This document shows, in pieces, positions 40,755-50,236 of a DNA stretch of 64,000 bases (within the stretch, counting starts at the first letter, position 1; the number at the start of each line of letters is the position of its first letter). A model generated the notes under the pieces. That model made no database searches and was not told where the DNA came from. It saw only the letters and a list, made by a program, of their open reading frames with translations. The stretch lies in the NCBI RefSeq assembly GCF_000333895.2, contig NZ_ANFM02000010.1, positions 55,618-119,617 of the forward strand. The letters are read 5' to 3'. The stretch comes from Grimontia indica. GTDB lineage: Bacteria > Pseudomonadota > Gammaproteobacteria > Enterobacterales > Vibrionaceae. The position numbers were made by a program, and so were the translations under genes.

Positions 40755-42620
40755 TTATTCGCCAAGATAACGTCGGATTTGGGCCTCAATGCCTTTACCG
40801 TCGATCTCCAACTCTTCATGAAGTTCTTGCTGAGTACCTTGATGAATAAACTTATCCGGTAGGCCGATTTGCAGTACTGGCTTGATTTGGCGGGACTTCA
40901 TCAAGTATTCAATCACACCAGAACCTGCACCGCCGGAAATCGCATTCTCTTCGACCGTGACCAGTACATCATGAGATGCGACCAGTTCGTCGATAAGGGC
41001 TTCATCCAATGGCTTCACGAAACGCATATCTGCAACGGTAGCATTCATGTTTTCTGCTGCTTGCAGTGCATAAGGCATCATGGTGCCAAAGTTCAGAATG
41101 GCAATTTTCTCGCCTTGACGGCGAACTACACCTTTACCGATCGGCAATGCGGTCATGGCTTTTTCAACGGTCGCGCCGCAACCTGTGCCACGAGGATAAC
41201 GAACAGCACTTGGGCCCTGATGAAGATGACCGGTGTACAGCATTTGGCGACACTCGTTTTCGTCACTCGGCGCCATGATCACCATGTTCGGGATACAGCG
41301 CATGAAGCTGAGATCGAATGCACCTTGGTGAGTCTGACCGTCTGCACCAACCAATCCACCACGGTCAATCGCGAACATCACAGGCAAGTCCATGATCGCG
41401 ACATCGTGGATCAGTTGGTCATAACCGCGTTGCAGGAAGGTGGAGTAAATCGCAACCACTGGGTTGTAGCCACCAATCGCCATGCCGGTACCAAGGGTAA
41501 CCGCATGCTGCTCAGCAATCGCTACGTCGAAGTAGCGGTCTGGGAATTCTTTAGAGAATCGCACCATGCCTGAGCCTTCGCGCATGGCAGGGGTGATCGC
41601 CAGTAGCTTTTCGTCCTCTGCCGCCATGTCACACAACCAGTCACCAAAGATTTTGGAGAAAGTTGGGCCGGATGATTTGGCTTTTGGCAGAGTATTTTCA
41701 GCCGGGTTGAACTTAGGCACGGCGTGATAGCCAATCGGATCTTTCTCCGCTGGCTCGTAACCTTTGCCTTTTTTAGTCATGACATGCAAGAACTGCGGCC
41801 CTTTGAGGTTTCGCATGTTCTTGATGGTTTTAACCAGCTCTTCAACATCGTGACCGTCAACTGGGCCTATGTAGTTGAAACCCAGTTCTTCAAACAGGGT
41901 GCCTGGCACAACCATGCCTTTCAGGTGCTCTTCCGCGCGACGAACCAGCTCTTTAATCGGTGGTGCGCCGGACAGCACTTTCTTGCCGCCTTCACGGATA
42001 GAAGTGTAGAAATTGCCTGAAAGCAGTTGAGCCAGATGGTTATTGAGCGCACCAACGTTTTCTGAAATCGACATTTCGTTGTCATTCAGAATCACCAGCA
42101 TATCGGCATGAACATCACCTGCATGGTTCATGGCTTCAAAAGCCATGCCTGCGGTGATTGCACCATCTCCAATCACGCTGACGACTTTGCGGTCGCGACC
42201 TTCTTTGGCGGCGGCAATCGCAAGTCCTAACGCTGCGCTGATTGAGGTAGAGCTATGGCCGACAGAAAGCACGTCATATTCGCTTTCTTCACGCCAGGGG
42301 AAAGGGTGAAGCCCGTCTTTTTGGCGGATAGTCGTCAGGCGTTCACGGCGACCGGTCAGGATCTTGTGAGGGTAAGCCTGATGGCCAACATCCCATATCA
42401 GATGATCGAATGGGGTGTTGTAAACATAGTGAAGCGCCACGGTCAGCTCAATGGCACCAAGGCCAGATGCAAAGTGGCCGCTTGAATGGCTCACGGAGTT
42501 GAGCAGATATGTTCTTAGCTCGTCGCACAGTTTTGGCAGAACGTCGCGTGGTAGCGTTCTGAGTTCGTCAGGCGTGTCTGCCAATGCGAGCGTTGGGTAT
42601 TTAGAAATATCGAGAGTCAT
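40755..42620 (-). CDS. dxs: 1-deoxy-D-xylulose-5-phosphate synthase Dxs
   Basis: 621 residues. Thiamine-diphosphate enzyme that makes DXP from pyruvate and glyceraldehyde 3-phosphate, the entry to the MEP pathway. The ThDP motif is [31 protein letters not shown]; other marks are [47 protein letters not shown] and the transketolase region [23 protein letters not shown]. It lies 26 bp downstream of ispA in the xseB-ispA-dxs operon. Confidence 0.97.
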   Translation of the reverse strand: MTLDISKYPTLALADTPDELRTLPRDVLPKLCDELRTYLLNSVSHSSGHFASGLGAIELTVALHYVYNTPFDHLIWDVGHQAYPHKILTGRRERLTTIRQKDGLHPFPWREESEYDVLSVGHSSTSISAALGLAIAAAKEGRDRKVVSVIGDGAITAGMAFEAMNHAGDVHADMLVILNDNEMSISENVGALNNHLAQLLSGNFYTSIREGGKKVLSGAPPIKELVRRAEEHLKGMVVPGTLFEELGFNYIGPVDGHDVEELVKTIKNMRNLKGPQFLHVMTKKGKGYEPAEKDPIGYHAVPKFNPAENTLPKAKSSGPTFSKIFGDWLCDMAAEDEKLLAITPAMREGSGMVRFSKEFPDRYFDVAIAEQHAVTLGTGMAIGGYNPVVAIYSTFLQRGYDQLIHDVAIMDLPVMFAIDRGGLVGADGQTHQGAFDLSFMRCIPNMVIMAPSDENECRQMLYTGHLHQGPSAVRYPRGTGCGATVEKAMTALPIGKGVVRRQGEKIAILNFGTMMPYALQAAENMNATVADMRFVKPLDEALIDELVASHDVLVTVEENAISGGAGSGVIEYLMKSRQIKPVLQIGLPDKFIHQGTQQELHEELEIDGKGIEAQIRRYLGE

Positions 42621-42646
42621 ATATTCGTTTTATGGCGCTATTTGTT

Positions 42647-43546
42647 TTAATTCTTGCGCTCGATGATATACCGGGCGAACAGTTCCAATTGCTCTGTATT
42701 GTAGGGGATCGCTTGCAGGGCTTGTAGTGCTTCTTGGTAAAGAAGCTCAGCTTTCTGCTGTGCGCCCTCCAATCCCAGCAAAGCCGGGTAGGTGCTTTTT
42801 TCCGCTTCGAGATCGGAACCTTGTGGTTTTCCAAGGGTTTCGGTGTCGCTGATGATGTCTAGAATGTCATCCTGCACCTGAAACGCAAGGCCGATAGCGT
42901 TGGAAAATGTATCCAGTTGTGAAAGATATGTTACGCCTTTCTCGCCAGCAGCCAAAGCGCCCAAGCGAACCGCACAACGGATTAGAGCGCCGGTCTTGTT
43001 ACGGTGGATAGTTTCCAGCGCAGAGAGATCCACTTTTTTCCCTTCCGCCGCCAGGTCCAGCGCTTGTCCCAGGCACATGCCTGCGGCACCGGATGCCGAT
43101 GCTAATTCTTTGACCATCTGAATCCTGTACGCGTCACCTTCCTTGGAGAGATCACCTTCTGCCAGAATAGTAAACGCCAGCGTCTGCAAGGCATCGCCAG
43201 CCAGTATCGCGCTGGCTTCATCGAAAGCAACATGACAGGTCGGCTTACCGCGGCGCAGTGCGTCATCATCCATGGCAGGCAAATCGTCATGAATGAGGGA
43301 ATATGCGTGAATACATTCAACGGCAGCCGCAGGAGTGTCCAATGCTTCCTCAGGCGCACCGAATAGCATACCAGTGACATAAGTCAGGTAAGGACGAACG
43401 CGTTTACCACCCAGCAAAGCGCCATGTTTCATTGCTTGAATCAGAGGCTGGTCGTCATTCCCCAAACTGTCGAGCCAGTGGGAGAGCTCCGCATTGCTGC
43501 GGTTTTGGTAATGAATGAGGGTGGATGTTAAAGCGGTATCACTCAT
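42647..43546 (-). CDS. ispA: Farnesyl diphosphate synthase IspA
   Basis: 299 residues from the ATG at 43546, the same length as E. coli IspA; the frame is open upstream inside xseB but earlier starts are not family-like. Both Asp-rich motifs are present, DDLPAMDDD and DDILD, with GGKRVRPYL and the KTGALIRC loop. It condenses IPP with DMAPP and GPP to FPP. The start overlaps the end of xseB by 8 bp. Confidence 0.96.
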   Translation of the reverse strand: MSDTALTSTLIHYQNRSNAELSHWLDSLGNDDQPLIQAMKHGALLGGKRVRPYLTYVTGMLFGAPEEALDTPAAAVECIHAYSLIHDDLPAMDDDALRRGKPTCHVAFDEASAILAGDALQTLAFTILAEGDLSKEGDAYRIQMVKELASASGAAGMCLGQALDLAAEGKKVDLSALETIHRNKTGALIRCAVRLGALAAGEKGVTYLSQLDTFSNAIGLAFQVQDDILDIISDTETLGKPQGSDLEAEKSTYPALLGLEGAQQKAELLYQEALQALQAIPYNTEQLELFARYIIERKN

Positions 43547-43784
43547 CGCGCGTGTCTTCAAAATTTTCCAAAGGGGCGTTGTCATCTTGCGCGAGCAGGA
43601 TCTCGACGCGTTGCTCGGCATCAGAGAGCGTTTTTTGTCCCTGACGAGCCAGAGAGATCCCGCGTTCAAATTGTTTTAGCGCCGCATCCAGCGGCAAGTC
43701 ACCACTTTCAAGGCCATTAACAATCGTGTCTAACTCTTTGAGGGTTTCTTCAAAGGTCATGTTCTCAGGTTTCTTAGCAGCCAT
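43539..43784 (-). CDS. xseB: Exodeoxyribonuclease VII small subunit XseB
   Basis: 81 residues of helical-hairpin type: MTFEETLKELDTIVNGLESGDLPLDAALKQFERGISLARQGQKTLSDAEQRVEIL. It binds the coiled-coil region of XseA, encoded at 8661-9989. It is the first gene of xseB-ispA-dxs, as in E. coli. The ATG at 43784 is the family start. Confidence 0.95.
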   Translation of the reverse strand: MAAKKPENMTFEETLKELDTIVNGLESGDLPLDAALKQFERGISLARQGQKTLSDAEQRVEILLAQDDNAPLENFEDTRDE

Positions 43785-44052
43785 GATAAATCCAGAACTA
43801 TCAGAATGGCGGAGAAGTTAACCCAGTGCCTGTTAGGGGTCAAACGCTTGAGTAAAAATCTGCGCTGCCGCGGAGATTTTCTGGGGTTTGCGACGATTTA
43901 GGCCTGATTTTTGCCTATCTATTGGGCGGCGGCAATATTCTGTCAGCCAATAGTGGGCTCAATTCTGATTCACGAAATCGGACATTGAGCTTAATCTTGA
44001 GAGGAAAATCTGCATCTTGAGATGAGAAGGGTATAAAATTTAAAGTACGCGC

Positions 44053-44079
44053 TAAATCTATCGCTACATCTGCCGTTAA
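44053..44079 (+). promoter_or_regulatory. Sigma-28 (FliA)-like promoter of pomAB
   Basis: TAAA, 15 bp, then GCCGTTAA. The enteric FliA consensus is TAAAGTTT-N11-GCCGATAA, so the spacing is exact and the -10 differs at one base. It lies about 120 bp before pomA. In vibrios the stator genes belong to the FliA-dependent flagellar class. The rest of the 414-bp gap 43785-44198 shows no gene. Confidence 0.65.
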
Positions 44080-44198
44080 CGGAAGGGCAGACAGCGAATT
44101 CAGTCATACTCAAGCGGTTTAATAACCTGCTGATTCAGGTTGCTTGGGGATAGGTCACTACTCTTTCTGGCTAGTAAAAAAATTAAGGGGATCGTTCC

Positions 44199-44960
44199 GT
44201 GGATCTGGCGACACTTCTAGGTATTTTGGGCGCCTTTGCCTTCATCGTCATGGCGATGTTGCTTGGTGGCACCATCAGTATGTTCGTAGACGTTCCATCT
44301 ACTCTGATCGTTTTCGGCGGCAGCTTGTTTGTTGTATTGATGAACTACACCATGGGTCAGTTCTTCGGCGCATTTAAAATCGCAGGCAAGGCTTTCATGT
44401 TCAAAGCCGATGATCCGGAAGACCTCATTGCCAAAATCGTAGAGATGGCGGATGCGGCGCGTAAAGGTGGCTTCCTGGCACTTGAAGAGATGGAAGTGAC
44501 CAACTCCTTCATGAAAAAAGGCGTCGATATGCTGGTGGACGGCCATGATGCTGAAGTCGTGAAAATGACGCTCCAAAAAGACATTGTCATGACCGATGAA
44601 CGACACGACAGTGGTGCGCAGTTCTACAGCGCACTTGCGGACGTTGCCCCGGCGATGGGGATGATCGGTACGCTGATCGGTCTGGTAGCCATGCTTTCAA
44701 ACATGGATGACCCAAAGGCGATCGGTCCTGCGATGGCGGTAGCACTTTTGACAACACTCTACGGCGCCATGCTCGCAAACATGATCGCGATTCCTATTGC
44801 GGCAAAGCTTCGCCTGCGTAAAGACCAGGAGAAAATGAACCGTCGTCTTATCATGGACGGTTTGTTGGCAATACAGGATGGTCAGAACCCGCGTGTTATT
44901 GACGGCTACCTGAAAAACTACCTCAACGAGAAGAAACGTACTGTTGACGTAGACGGATAA
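44199..44960 (+). CDS. pomA: Flagellar motor stator protein PomA (Na+-driven)
   Basis: 253 residues with a GTG start. Four membrane segments (about 5-23, 30-50, 150-168, 180-200) and a cytosolic loop between the second and third that carries charged residues contacting FliG. The motif VAPAMGMIGTLIGLVAMLSNMDDPKAIGPAMAVALLTTLYGAMLANMI is the MotA/PomA signature. With PomB it forms the sodium channel stator of the polar flagellum. pomB follows 10 bp later. Confidence 0.96.
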   Translation: MDLATLLGILGAFAFIVMAMLLGGTISMFVDVPSTLIVFGGSLFVVLMNYTMGQFFGAFKIAGKAFMFKADDPEDLIAKIVEMADAARKGGFLALEEMEVTNSFMKKGVDMLVDGHDAEVVKMTLQKDIVMTDERHDSGAQFYSALADVAPAMGMIGTLIGLVAMLSNMDDPKAIGPAMAVALLTTLYGAMLANMIAIPIAAKLRLRKDQEKMNRRLIMDGLLAIQDGQNPRVIDGYLKNYLNEKKRTVDVDG

Positions 44961-44970
44961 GGAGTCGGGT

Positions 44971-45900
44971 ATGGATGATGAATGCAAATGTCCCCCCCCC
45001 GGGCTACCCGCTTGGATGGGGACCTTCGCTGACTTGATGTCGCTGCTGATGTGTTTCTTCGTACTTCTGCTTTCCTTCTCGGAAATGGATGTACTGAAGT
45101 TCAAGCAGATCGCAGGCTCGATGAAATTCGCTTTTGGTGTACAGAACCTTCTGGAAGTCAAAGACATTCCGAAAGGGACCAGTGTGATTGCGCAGGAGTT
45201 CCGTCCGGGTCGTCCTGAGCCGACGCCGATTGAAGTCATCATGCAGCAAACTATCGATATGACGCAGCGTACCCTCGATTTCCAAGAGGGCGAATCCGAT
45301 CGTGCAGGTGGCTCCCAGCGAGATTCAGCAAAATTGGATGGGGGCTCGACGGCAAGCGAAGCTTCAATGCAGGAGCAAGAACAGAACACCGAACAAATGT
45401 CGAGCACAGCCCAAATGGTCGTGCAGGCACTCGAACGTGAAGTGGAAGAGGGCGCTGTAGAGGTGGAAAACCTTGGTCAGCAACTGATTATACGTATTCG
45501 CGAAAACGGTGCATTCCCAGCAGGCTCTGCTTTTCTTCAGCCTAAATTCCGGCCTTTGGTACGTCAGATTGCTGATTTGGTGAAGGACGTACCAGGGGTG
45601 GTTCGTGTTTCCGGCCACACCGACAATTCCCCTCTCGATTCCGAACTGTATCGTTCAAACTGGGATCTGTCTGCACAACGAGCGGTGTCCGTCGCTCAGG
45701 AGATGGAAAAAGTCGATGGCTTCGACCCAATGAGAATGCGGGTTGAAGGCTTGGCGGGTTCTTCACCGCGCGTACCGAATGATACGCCGGAAGGTCGCGC
45801 TCAAAACCGCCGCGTTGAAATTGCGATTATGCAGGGTAAACCTAAGGAATCTGACGAGATTTCTACCAGTGCTCCAGTTCAACCTATTCAGGAAAACTGA
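44971..45900 (+). CDS. pomB: Flagellar motor stator protein PomB (Na+-driven)
   Basis: 309 residues. A short N-terminus with PPPGLPAWMGTFADLMSLLMCFFVLLLSFSEMD leads into a single membrane segment, with the ion-binding Asp21 (equivalent to Asp24 of Vibrio alginolyticus PomB). A periplasmic linker follows, then the OmpA-like peptidoglycan-binding domain (about 175-290, VSGHTDNSPLDSELYRSNWDLSAQRAVSV). Codons 8-10 are CCC CCC CCC, a run of nine C that could slip (see findings). The PPPG residues themselves are conserved in the family. Confidence 0.96.
   Translation: MDDECKCPPPGLPAWMGTFADLMSLLMCFFVLLLSFSEMDVLKFKQIAGSMKFAFGVQNLLEVKDIPKGTSVIAQEFRPGRPEPTPIEVIMQQTIDMTQRTLDFQEGESDRAGGSQRDSAKLDGGSTASEASMQEQEQNTEQMSSTAQMVVQALEREVEEGAVEVENLGQQLIIRIRENGAFPAGSAFLQPKFRPLVRQIADLVKDVPGVVRVSGHTDNSPLDSELYRSNWDLSAQRAVSVAQEMEKVDGFDPMRMRVEGLAGSSPRVPNDTPEGRAQNRRVEIAIMQGKPKESDEISTSAPVQPIQEN
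44992..45000 (+). repeat. C9 homopolymer tract in pomB codons 8-10
   Basis: Nine consecutive C, followed by GGG, very near the 5' end of pomB. A gain or loss of one base would shift the frame and remove PomB. Alternative Pro codons would avoid the run. Confidence 0.9.
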
Positions 45901-45922
45901 TGGTTTGAAGCCCTTACAGAAG

Positions 45923-45946
45923 GCAGTGCAATAGCGCTGCTTTTTT
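45923..45946 (+). terminator. Terminator after pomB
   Basis: Stem GCAGTGC / GCGCTGC (one G-T pair) with a short loop and six T, 22 bp after the pomB stop. Confidence 0.75.
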
Positions 45947-45990
45947 GTTCTCACTTCTGTGTGGTTATTTCGAATACGTTATGCTTGAGG

Positions 45991-45996
45991 TATAAT
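45991..45996 (+). promoter_or_regulatory. -10 box of thiI promoter
   Basis: Perfect TATAAT, 35 bp before the thiI ATG. The -35 region is weak. Confidence 0.5.
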
Positions 45997-46030
45997 CCGC
46001 GCCTTTGTTAAAGCCGTAGCGAAACCTGTT

Positions 46031-47479
46031 ATGAAATTTATCGTCAAAATTCACCCTGAGGTGATGGTCAAAAGTGAATCTGTACGGAAACGCTTCACGA
46101 AAATTCTGGAAACTAACATCCGAAATATTCTTAAGCGAAAGTCAGACGCTATGCCGGTGTTCAACCGTCGTGATCATATTGAGGTTTCGCTAAAAGACGC
46201 GGCTGAGCGTGATATTGCACTGAGTGTATTGACCAACACGCCAGGTATTCACCATGTGCTGGAAGTTGAGCAAACGCCATTTACTGATCTGCACAACATC
46301 TATGAAATCGTTTCAGCGACGGTATCACATCAGTTGGAAGGCAAGTCTTTCTGTGTGCGTGCCAAACGTCGTGGCAATCATGACTTCACTTCCATTGATG
46401 TTGAACGTTACGTCGGTGGTGGTTTGAACCAAGATGTTGAATCCGCCCGTGTTCAGCTGAAAAAGCCTGACATCGTCGTACACCTGGAAGTAGACAAAGA
46501 AAACGTTAATGTGGTTCGTGAGCGTTTCAAAGGTCTGGGTGGTTTCCCTCTGGGCACACAGGAAGATGTACTGAGTCTGATTTCAGGCGGTTTCGATTCT
46601 GGTGTTTCCAGTTACCTGCACATCAAACGCGGTAGTAAGGTGCATTACTGTTTCTTCAATCTTGGTGGTGCGGCGCATGAGATTGGTGTTCAGCAGACTG
46701 CGCACTATCTTTGGGAGAAATTTGGTTCTTCTGCCAAGGTGAAGTTTGTCTCTATCGACTTCGAACCTGTTGTTGCTGAAATCCTGGAGAAAGTGGATGA
46801 CGGCCAAATGGGCGTGGTATTGAAGCGTATGTTTATACGCGCTGCATCAATGGTCGCAGAGAAGTACGGTATTCAGGCATTGGTCACCGGTGAAGCACTG
46901 GGTCAGGTATCAAGCCAGACGCTGACCAACCTGCGCATGATCGATAACGTATCTGACACCTTGATCCTGCGTCCTTTGATCAACTGGGATAAAGAAGACA
47001 TCATCAATCTCGCGCGCGATATCGGCACCGAAGATTTTGCGAAAACCATGCCGGAATACTGTGGCGTGATTTCACGTAAACCGACCATCAAGGCCGAAAA
47101 AGCGAAGTTAGAAGCGGAAGAAGCGAACTTTGATTTCAGCATTCTGGATAAAGTGGTTTACGACGCGCGAATCATTGATATTCGTGATATCGGCAAGCAG
47201 AGTAAAGAAAAAGCGCCAGACGTCGAACTGGTGGACGAAATTGCTAACGGTGCAGTGGTGCTGGATATCCGTAGCCCTGAAGAAGAAGATGAGAAACCGC
47301 TGGAGATTGATGGCGCCGAAGTGGTTCACATTCCATTCTTCAGACTGGCGACCAAGTTCGGCGATCTGGATCAGAGCAAAACTTATCTGCTCTACTGTGA
47401 TCGCGGCGTGATGAGCCGACTGCAGGCGCTCTATCTGCAAGAAAATGGCTACGCGAACGTGAAGGTATACCGTCCGTAA
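46031..47479 (+). CDS. thiI: tRNA uracil 4-sulfurtransferase ThiI
   Basis: 482 residues. N-terminal ferredoxin-like and THUMP domains (about 1-165), a PP-loop ATPase ([14 protein letters not shown]), and a C-terminal rhodanese domain (about 400-482) with the sulfur-carrying Cys in [17 protein letters not shown]. It makes 4-thiouridine at position 8 of tRNA and supplies sulfur for the thiazole of thiamine. The rhodanese extension marks the enteric/vibrio type that works in both pathways. Confidence 0.96.
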   Translation: MKFIVKIHPEVMVKSESVRKRFTKILETNIRNILKRKSDAMPVFNRRDHIEVSLKDAAERDIALSVLTNTPGIHHVLEVEQTPFTDLHNIYEIVSATVSHQLEGKSFCVRAKRRGNHDFTSIDVERYVGGGLNQDVESARVQLKKPDIVVHLEVDKENVNVVRERFKGLGGFPLGTQEDVLSLISGGFDSGVSSYLHIKRGSKVHYCFFNLGGAAHEIGVQQTAHYLWEKFGSSAKVKFVSIDFEPVVAEILEKVDDGQMGVVLKRMFIRAASMVAEKYGIQALVTGEALGQVSSQTLTNLRMIDNVSDTLILRPLINWDKEDIINLARDIGTEDFAKTMPEYCGVISRKPTIKAEKAKLEAEEANFDFSILDKVVYDARIIDIRDIGKQSKEKAPDVELVDEIANGAVVLDIRSPEEEDEKPLEIDGAEVVHIPFFRLATKFGDLDQSKTYLLYCDRGVMSRLQALYLQENGYANVKVYRP

Positions 47480-47522
47480 GGCTGATCCGAGAAAGCGCAG
47501 CGACAAGATTTAGAAACAAAGA

Positions 47523-47548
47523 ACCGACCTATCGAGGTCGGTTTTTTT
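47523..47548 (+). terminator. Rho-independent terminator after thiI
   Basis: Stem ACCGACCT / AGGTCGGT with an ATCG loop and seven T, 43 bp after the stop. It also lies just beyond the end of the convergent yajL. Confidence 0.9.
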
Positions 47549-47572
47549 GTTTGAGGTATACCCAGTGCAGGG

Positions 47573-48172
47573 TTAAGCGAATTTCTTTTCGTAATGGAGG
47601 TTAGGAATGATCACCATTGGTTCTACGACTTCGCGGGCTTTGTCTTTGCCTCCCAGCAAGTAAACAATCTCAACAGCAAACTCCAACGCGGTGCCCGGAC
47701 CTTGGCTGGTGAGCAGTTTGTGGTCGTGGTCAGTGAAGACCCGACGGCTGTTCTGCTTATCTGTCGGAATATGGTCTATGAATGCAGGGTGGCAGGTTTT
47801 ATAAGCGTCTGGGAACAGCTGATTCTTCTCAATCACCAAAGCAGGCGCCGCACAGATTGCCGCCACCCATTTCTGGTCACACTGCTGCTGTTTAATCATT
47901 TCAACAACCAATGCACTTTCTCCCAAGGCTTTAGCGCCTTCGACGCCGCCCGGCACAACAATGCAGTCAAACTCTTCATCGGCAACTTTGACCAGTGGAA
48001 TGTCTGCTGTCAGTTTTACACCACGTGAACACGTCAAAGTGAGCTCTCCATTTTCCGCAGCACTTGCGGTGGTGACGTTAAATCCAGCACGTACCATAAC
48101 GTCAATAACCGTTACGGCTTCCATTTCTTCTGTGCCTTGGGCTAGGCACACCAATACGCTAGGCGTGGTCAT
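47573..48172 (-). CDS. yajL: DJ-1/PfpI family protein YajL
   Basis: 199 residues. The DJ-1 fold is shown by MTTPSVLVCLAQGTEEMEAVTVIDVMVRAG with the conserved Glu near residue 16, and by the nucleophile elbow AAICAAPALVIEKN with Cys107. YajL protects proteins from oxidative or carbonyl damage; it has been described as a chaperone and a deglycase, and the latter activity is disputed. It overlaps the 3' end of panE by 14 bp, so they are co-transcribed. In E. coli yajL lies near thiI and panE as well. Confidence 0.92.
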   Translation of the reverse strand: MTTPSVLVCLAQGTEEMEAVTVIDVMVRAGFNVTTASAAENGELTLTCSRGVKLTADIPLVKVADEEFDCIVVPGGVEGAKALGESALVVEMIKQQQCDQKWVAAICAAPALVIEKNQLFPDAYKTCHPAFIDHIPTDKQNSRRVFTDHDHKLLTSQGPGTALEFAVEIVYLLGGKDKAREVVEPMVIIPNLHYEKKFA

Positions 48173-49049
48173 AGGATTGCTCCAAATTCTTGATGGCTTG
48201 ATACAGCGCCCGGTTTTCCGGTACCGCTATATCGTGTGATTCTGCTCGGCTGATCAGGTAGCCGGTAATAAAGTCTATTTCCGAGTGACGTTTGAAGTGC
48301 ACGTCCCGGTTCATCGAAGAGTGGTTTTCTGCGGTGGCTTTCGCGACCTGTAATGCGTGTTGTAAGACGTCATCCGATGCGGCATTTAATCCTTCGGCTT
48401 GCATAACCAAAGCGATCTCTTCACTTAATGTGTTTAGCTGCGCTCGAAAGCTATCAGAAAGCAACTCGCCATTCTGACACTGACGCAGTGCAGTCATAGG
48501 ATTGATCATACAATTGACGGCCAGTTTCCGCCAAAGCGCTGTCTGAATTTCTTTTTCCCATTGAGCACTGGGTAGAGCATGGCTGAAAACGTCAGCAAGA
48601 AAGTCACACTGTTTTCCACTGACATTCGCACCGCCTAGGCGTGTTTCCCCAAGGCCAGTATGTCGTAATACCGATGGAGAGAGCTTTAAAGCGCCGTGGG
48701 AGGTCGTGGCAAGTACGAGAGGGTTTGTGTCCAGTGTTTGAAGAACAGCATCAGCTGTACCCATGCCGTTGTGCATCAAGACTACTGGGGTATCTGGATG
48801 AAGATAAGGCTGTATAAGATGGATGGCATCCAGCACCTGGAAGGCTTTGACGCAAACCAGAACACAGTCGCTTTCTTCAATTCGAGCGGATTGGTTGCAG
48901 GGAAAAATCAGTGGACTCTGATGTTCGAATCCCAGCGTGATGTCAGACTCTTCTTTGCGGGTGACAAAATGAACCTGATGCCCAGCTTCAAGTAGTTTTA
49001 AACCCCATAACGCACCGACCGCACCGGCACCGACAAGCGTAAAACGCAT
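48159..49049 (-). CDS. panE: 2-dehydropantoate 2-reductase PanE
   Basis: 296 residues. The N-terminal Rossmann motif is GAGAVGALWGLKLLEAGH, with the C-terminal helical ketopantoate-binding domain carrying WRKLAVNCMINPMTALRQCQNGELL (catalytic Lys) and HFKRHSEIDFITGYLISRAESH. It reduces ketopantoate to pantoate with NADPH in coenzyme A synthesis. It is upstream of and overlaps yajL. Confidence 0.94.
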   Translation of the reverse strand: MRFTLVGAGAVGALWGLKLLEAGHQVHFVTRKEESDITLGFEHQSPLIFPCNQSARIEESDCVLVCVKAFQVLDAIHLIQPYLHPDTPVVLMHNGMGTADAVLQTLDTNPLVLATTSHGALKLSPSVLRHTGLGETRLGGANVSGKQCDFLADVFSHALPSAQWEKEIQTALWRKLAVNCMINPMTALRQCQNGELLSDSFRAQLNTLSEEIALVMQAEGLNAASDDVLQHALQVAKATAENHSSMNRDVHFKRHSEIDFITGYLISRAESHDIAVPENRALYQAIKNLEQSYDHA

Positions 49050-49116
49050 GCATCATCCTTATTGTTTAACTGGCTGAAAGCATACCACTGTTGATACAAG
49101 AGCCGAACGCTGAAAA

Positions 49117-49143
49117 GTAAAAAGGCAGCCAAAGTGGCTGCCT
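49117..49143 (-). terminator. Terminator of ompK
   Basis: Perfect 9-bp stem AGGCAGCCA / TGGCTGCCT with a three-base loop, followed on the minus strand by a T-run, about 55 bp after the ompK stop. Confidence 0.85.
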
Positions 49144-49197
49144 CATATAAATCTGATTTAAGAGTGTTCTTAAATACCGGCGCTTTAAGCTCTTTGG

Positions 49198-49980
49198 TTA
49201 GAACTTATAGGTAGCTGCAAAGTAGTGACCCGCACCAGAAGATGGGAATCCAGCGCTATCTTCAATACCGTACACGTCTTTGTACAGCTTCAGGCCATAA
49301 CCAAGAGCGAAGTTGTCAACATGCCAGTAGATGCCATTGAACATCGCGCCACCGTGGCTTGAGTTTGCACCATTGTTGTCATCCATACCGAACTCGTAGT
49401 CTAGGTAACCTTGGTAAGAAATGAATGAACCATTTTCGAAGTTAATGAAAGGTTTAAACCAGTTAGTTGAGATTTGGTAACCGTTCCATTCGTGGTTTTG
49501 TAGGTCGTGACGCGCATACAGGTTGAACTGCATTTTGCCAAACCAAGGTACCATTACGTCAGAACCGATACCCCACTTAGTTTTGTAACCCGCATCGCCA
49601 CCATCAATGATGTTTTCGCTTGCAATGTAAAGCTCTTGAACTGGGCCAAAAGACAGATCAACACCAGTAGCAGCATCGATAGACATACGTGGGTTAAATT
49701 TCATGAACAGGCGATCAGCGCCGTCTTTCTCACTGCTTGAGCTATTGCTAGGGTTAAACAGGTCAACATAACCATACAGATCGAAAATACCAGAGCGGCC
49801 ACCGAACTCCATTTCTAGGTAGGTGTGGTTTGCATCACCAGGCTTCTCGTCGATGGTATGCATCACATTGAATTGCATCCATGTGTGATCATTCTTGCGA
49901 ACGTCGTCTGAGTAATCAGCAGCAATTGCTGGTGCAGAAGTAGCAGCCATTAGGCCTAGAGCTAGAAGTGATTTACGCAT
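49198..49980 (-). CDS. ompK: Outer membrane protein OmpK / Tsx-like nucleoside channel
   Basis: 260 residues from the ATG at 49980; the frame is open 120 bases further up but the signal peptide MRKSLLALGLMAATSAPAIAA defines the start. The mature protein begins ADYSDDVRKNDHTWMQFN and contains EMEFGGRSGIFDLYGYVDLFN and the C-terminal FAATYKF ending in Phe, typical of a 12-strand barrel of the Tsx/OmpK family. In vibrios OmpK is the receptor of broad-host phage KVP40 and the family conducts nucleosides. An excellent CRP site and a -10 box lie upstream, and a terminator lies downstream, so it is a single-gene unit. Confidence 0.93.
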   Translation of the reverse strand: MRKSLLALGLMAATSAPAIAADYSDDVRKNDHTWMQFNVMHTIDEKPGDANHTYLEMEFGGRSGIFDLYGYVDLFNPSNSSSSEKDGADRLFMKFNPRMSIDAATGVDLSFGPVQELYIASENIIDGGDAGYKTKWGIGSDVMVPWFGKMQFNLYARHDLQNHEWNGYQISTNWFKPFINFENGSFISYQGYLDYEFGMDDNNGANSSHGGAMFNGIYWHVDNFALGYGLKLYKDVYGIEDSAGFPSSGAGHYFAATYKF

Positions 49981-50056
49981 TTTCTGTTCTCTTAACATCG
50001 TGAGAAAGGAGCGGCACTGGACCTTAATTGGTTGGACCTCCGCCGTAACGAGCGCC

Positions 50057-50131
50057 ATTCTATGGGAAAGTTCAAAAAAGAAAATGCAATGAAATCGCAA
50101 TCGTTTGCTAAATGTGATTTAGATCGCGTTG
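50057..50131 (-). promoter_or_regulatory. CRP-dependent promoter of ompK
   Basis: On the minus strand a -10 TAGAAT lies at 50062-50057. A CRP-like site at 50110-50131 (AAATGTGATTTAGATC then GCGTTG on the plus strand) matches 18 of 22 bases of the ideal symmetric site. Its centre is about 70 bp upstream of the predicted start, the class I CRP position. The E. coli homologue tsx is also CRP-controlled. The stretch 50132-50236 has a GC-rich hairpin (50204-50227) after ampG without a T-tract. Confidence 0.7.
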
Positions 50132-50236
50132 AAATGGATTACATTCGAGATATGTGTTTCAAAAGATGATCAGAGTGACGGTTTAAACAGAAAGTATGAG
50201 GGCAATCCGCGACGGTTGTCGCGGATTAAACACAGA

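Noticed and set aside
50204..50227. Perfect 10-bp hairpin after ampG as a Rho-independent terminator
   Set aside because: It has no T-tract on the minus strand, so termination is not supported; it may only stabilise the mRNA end.
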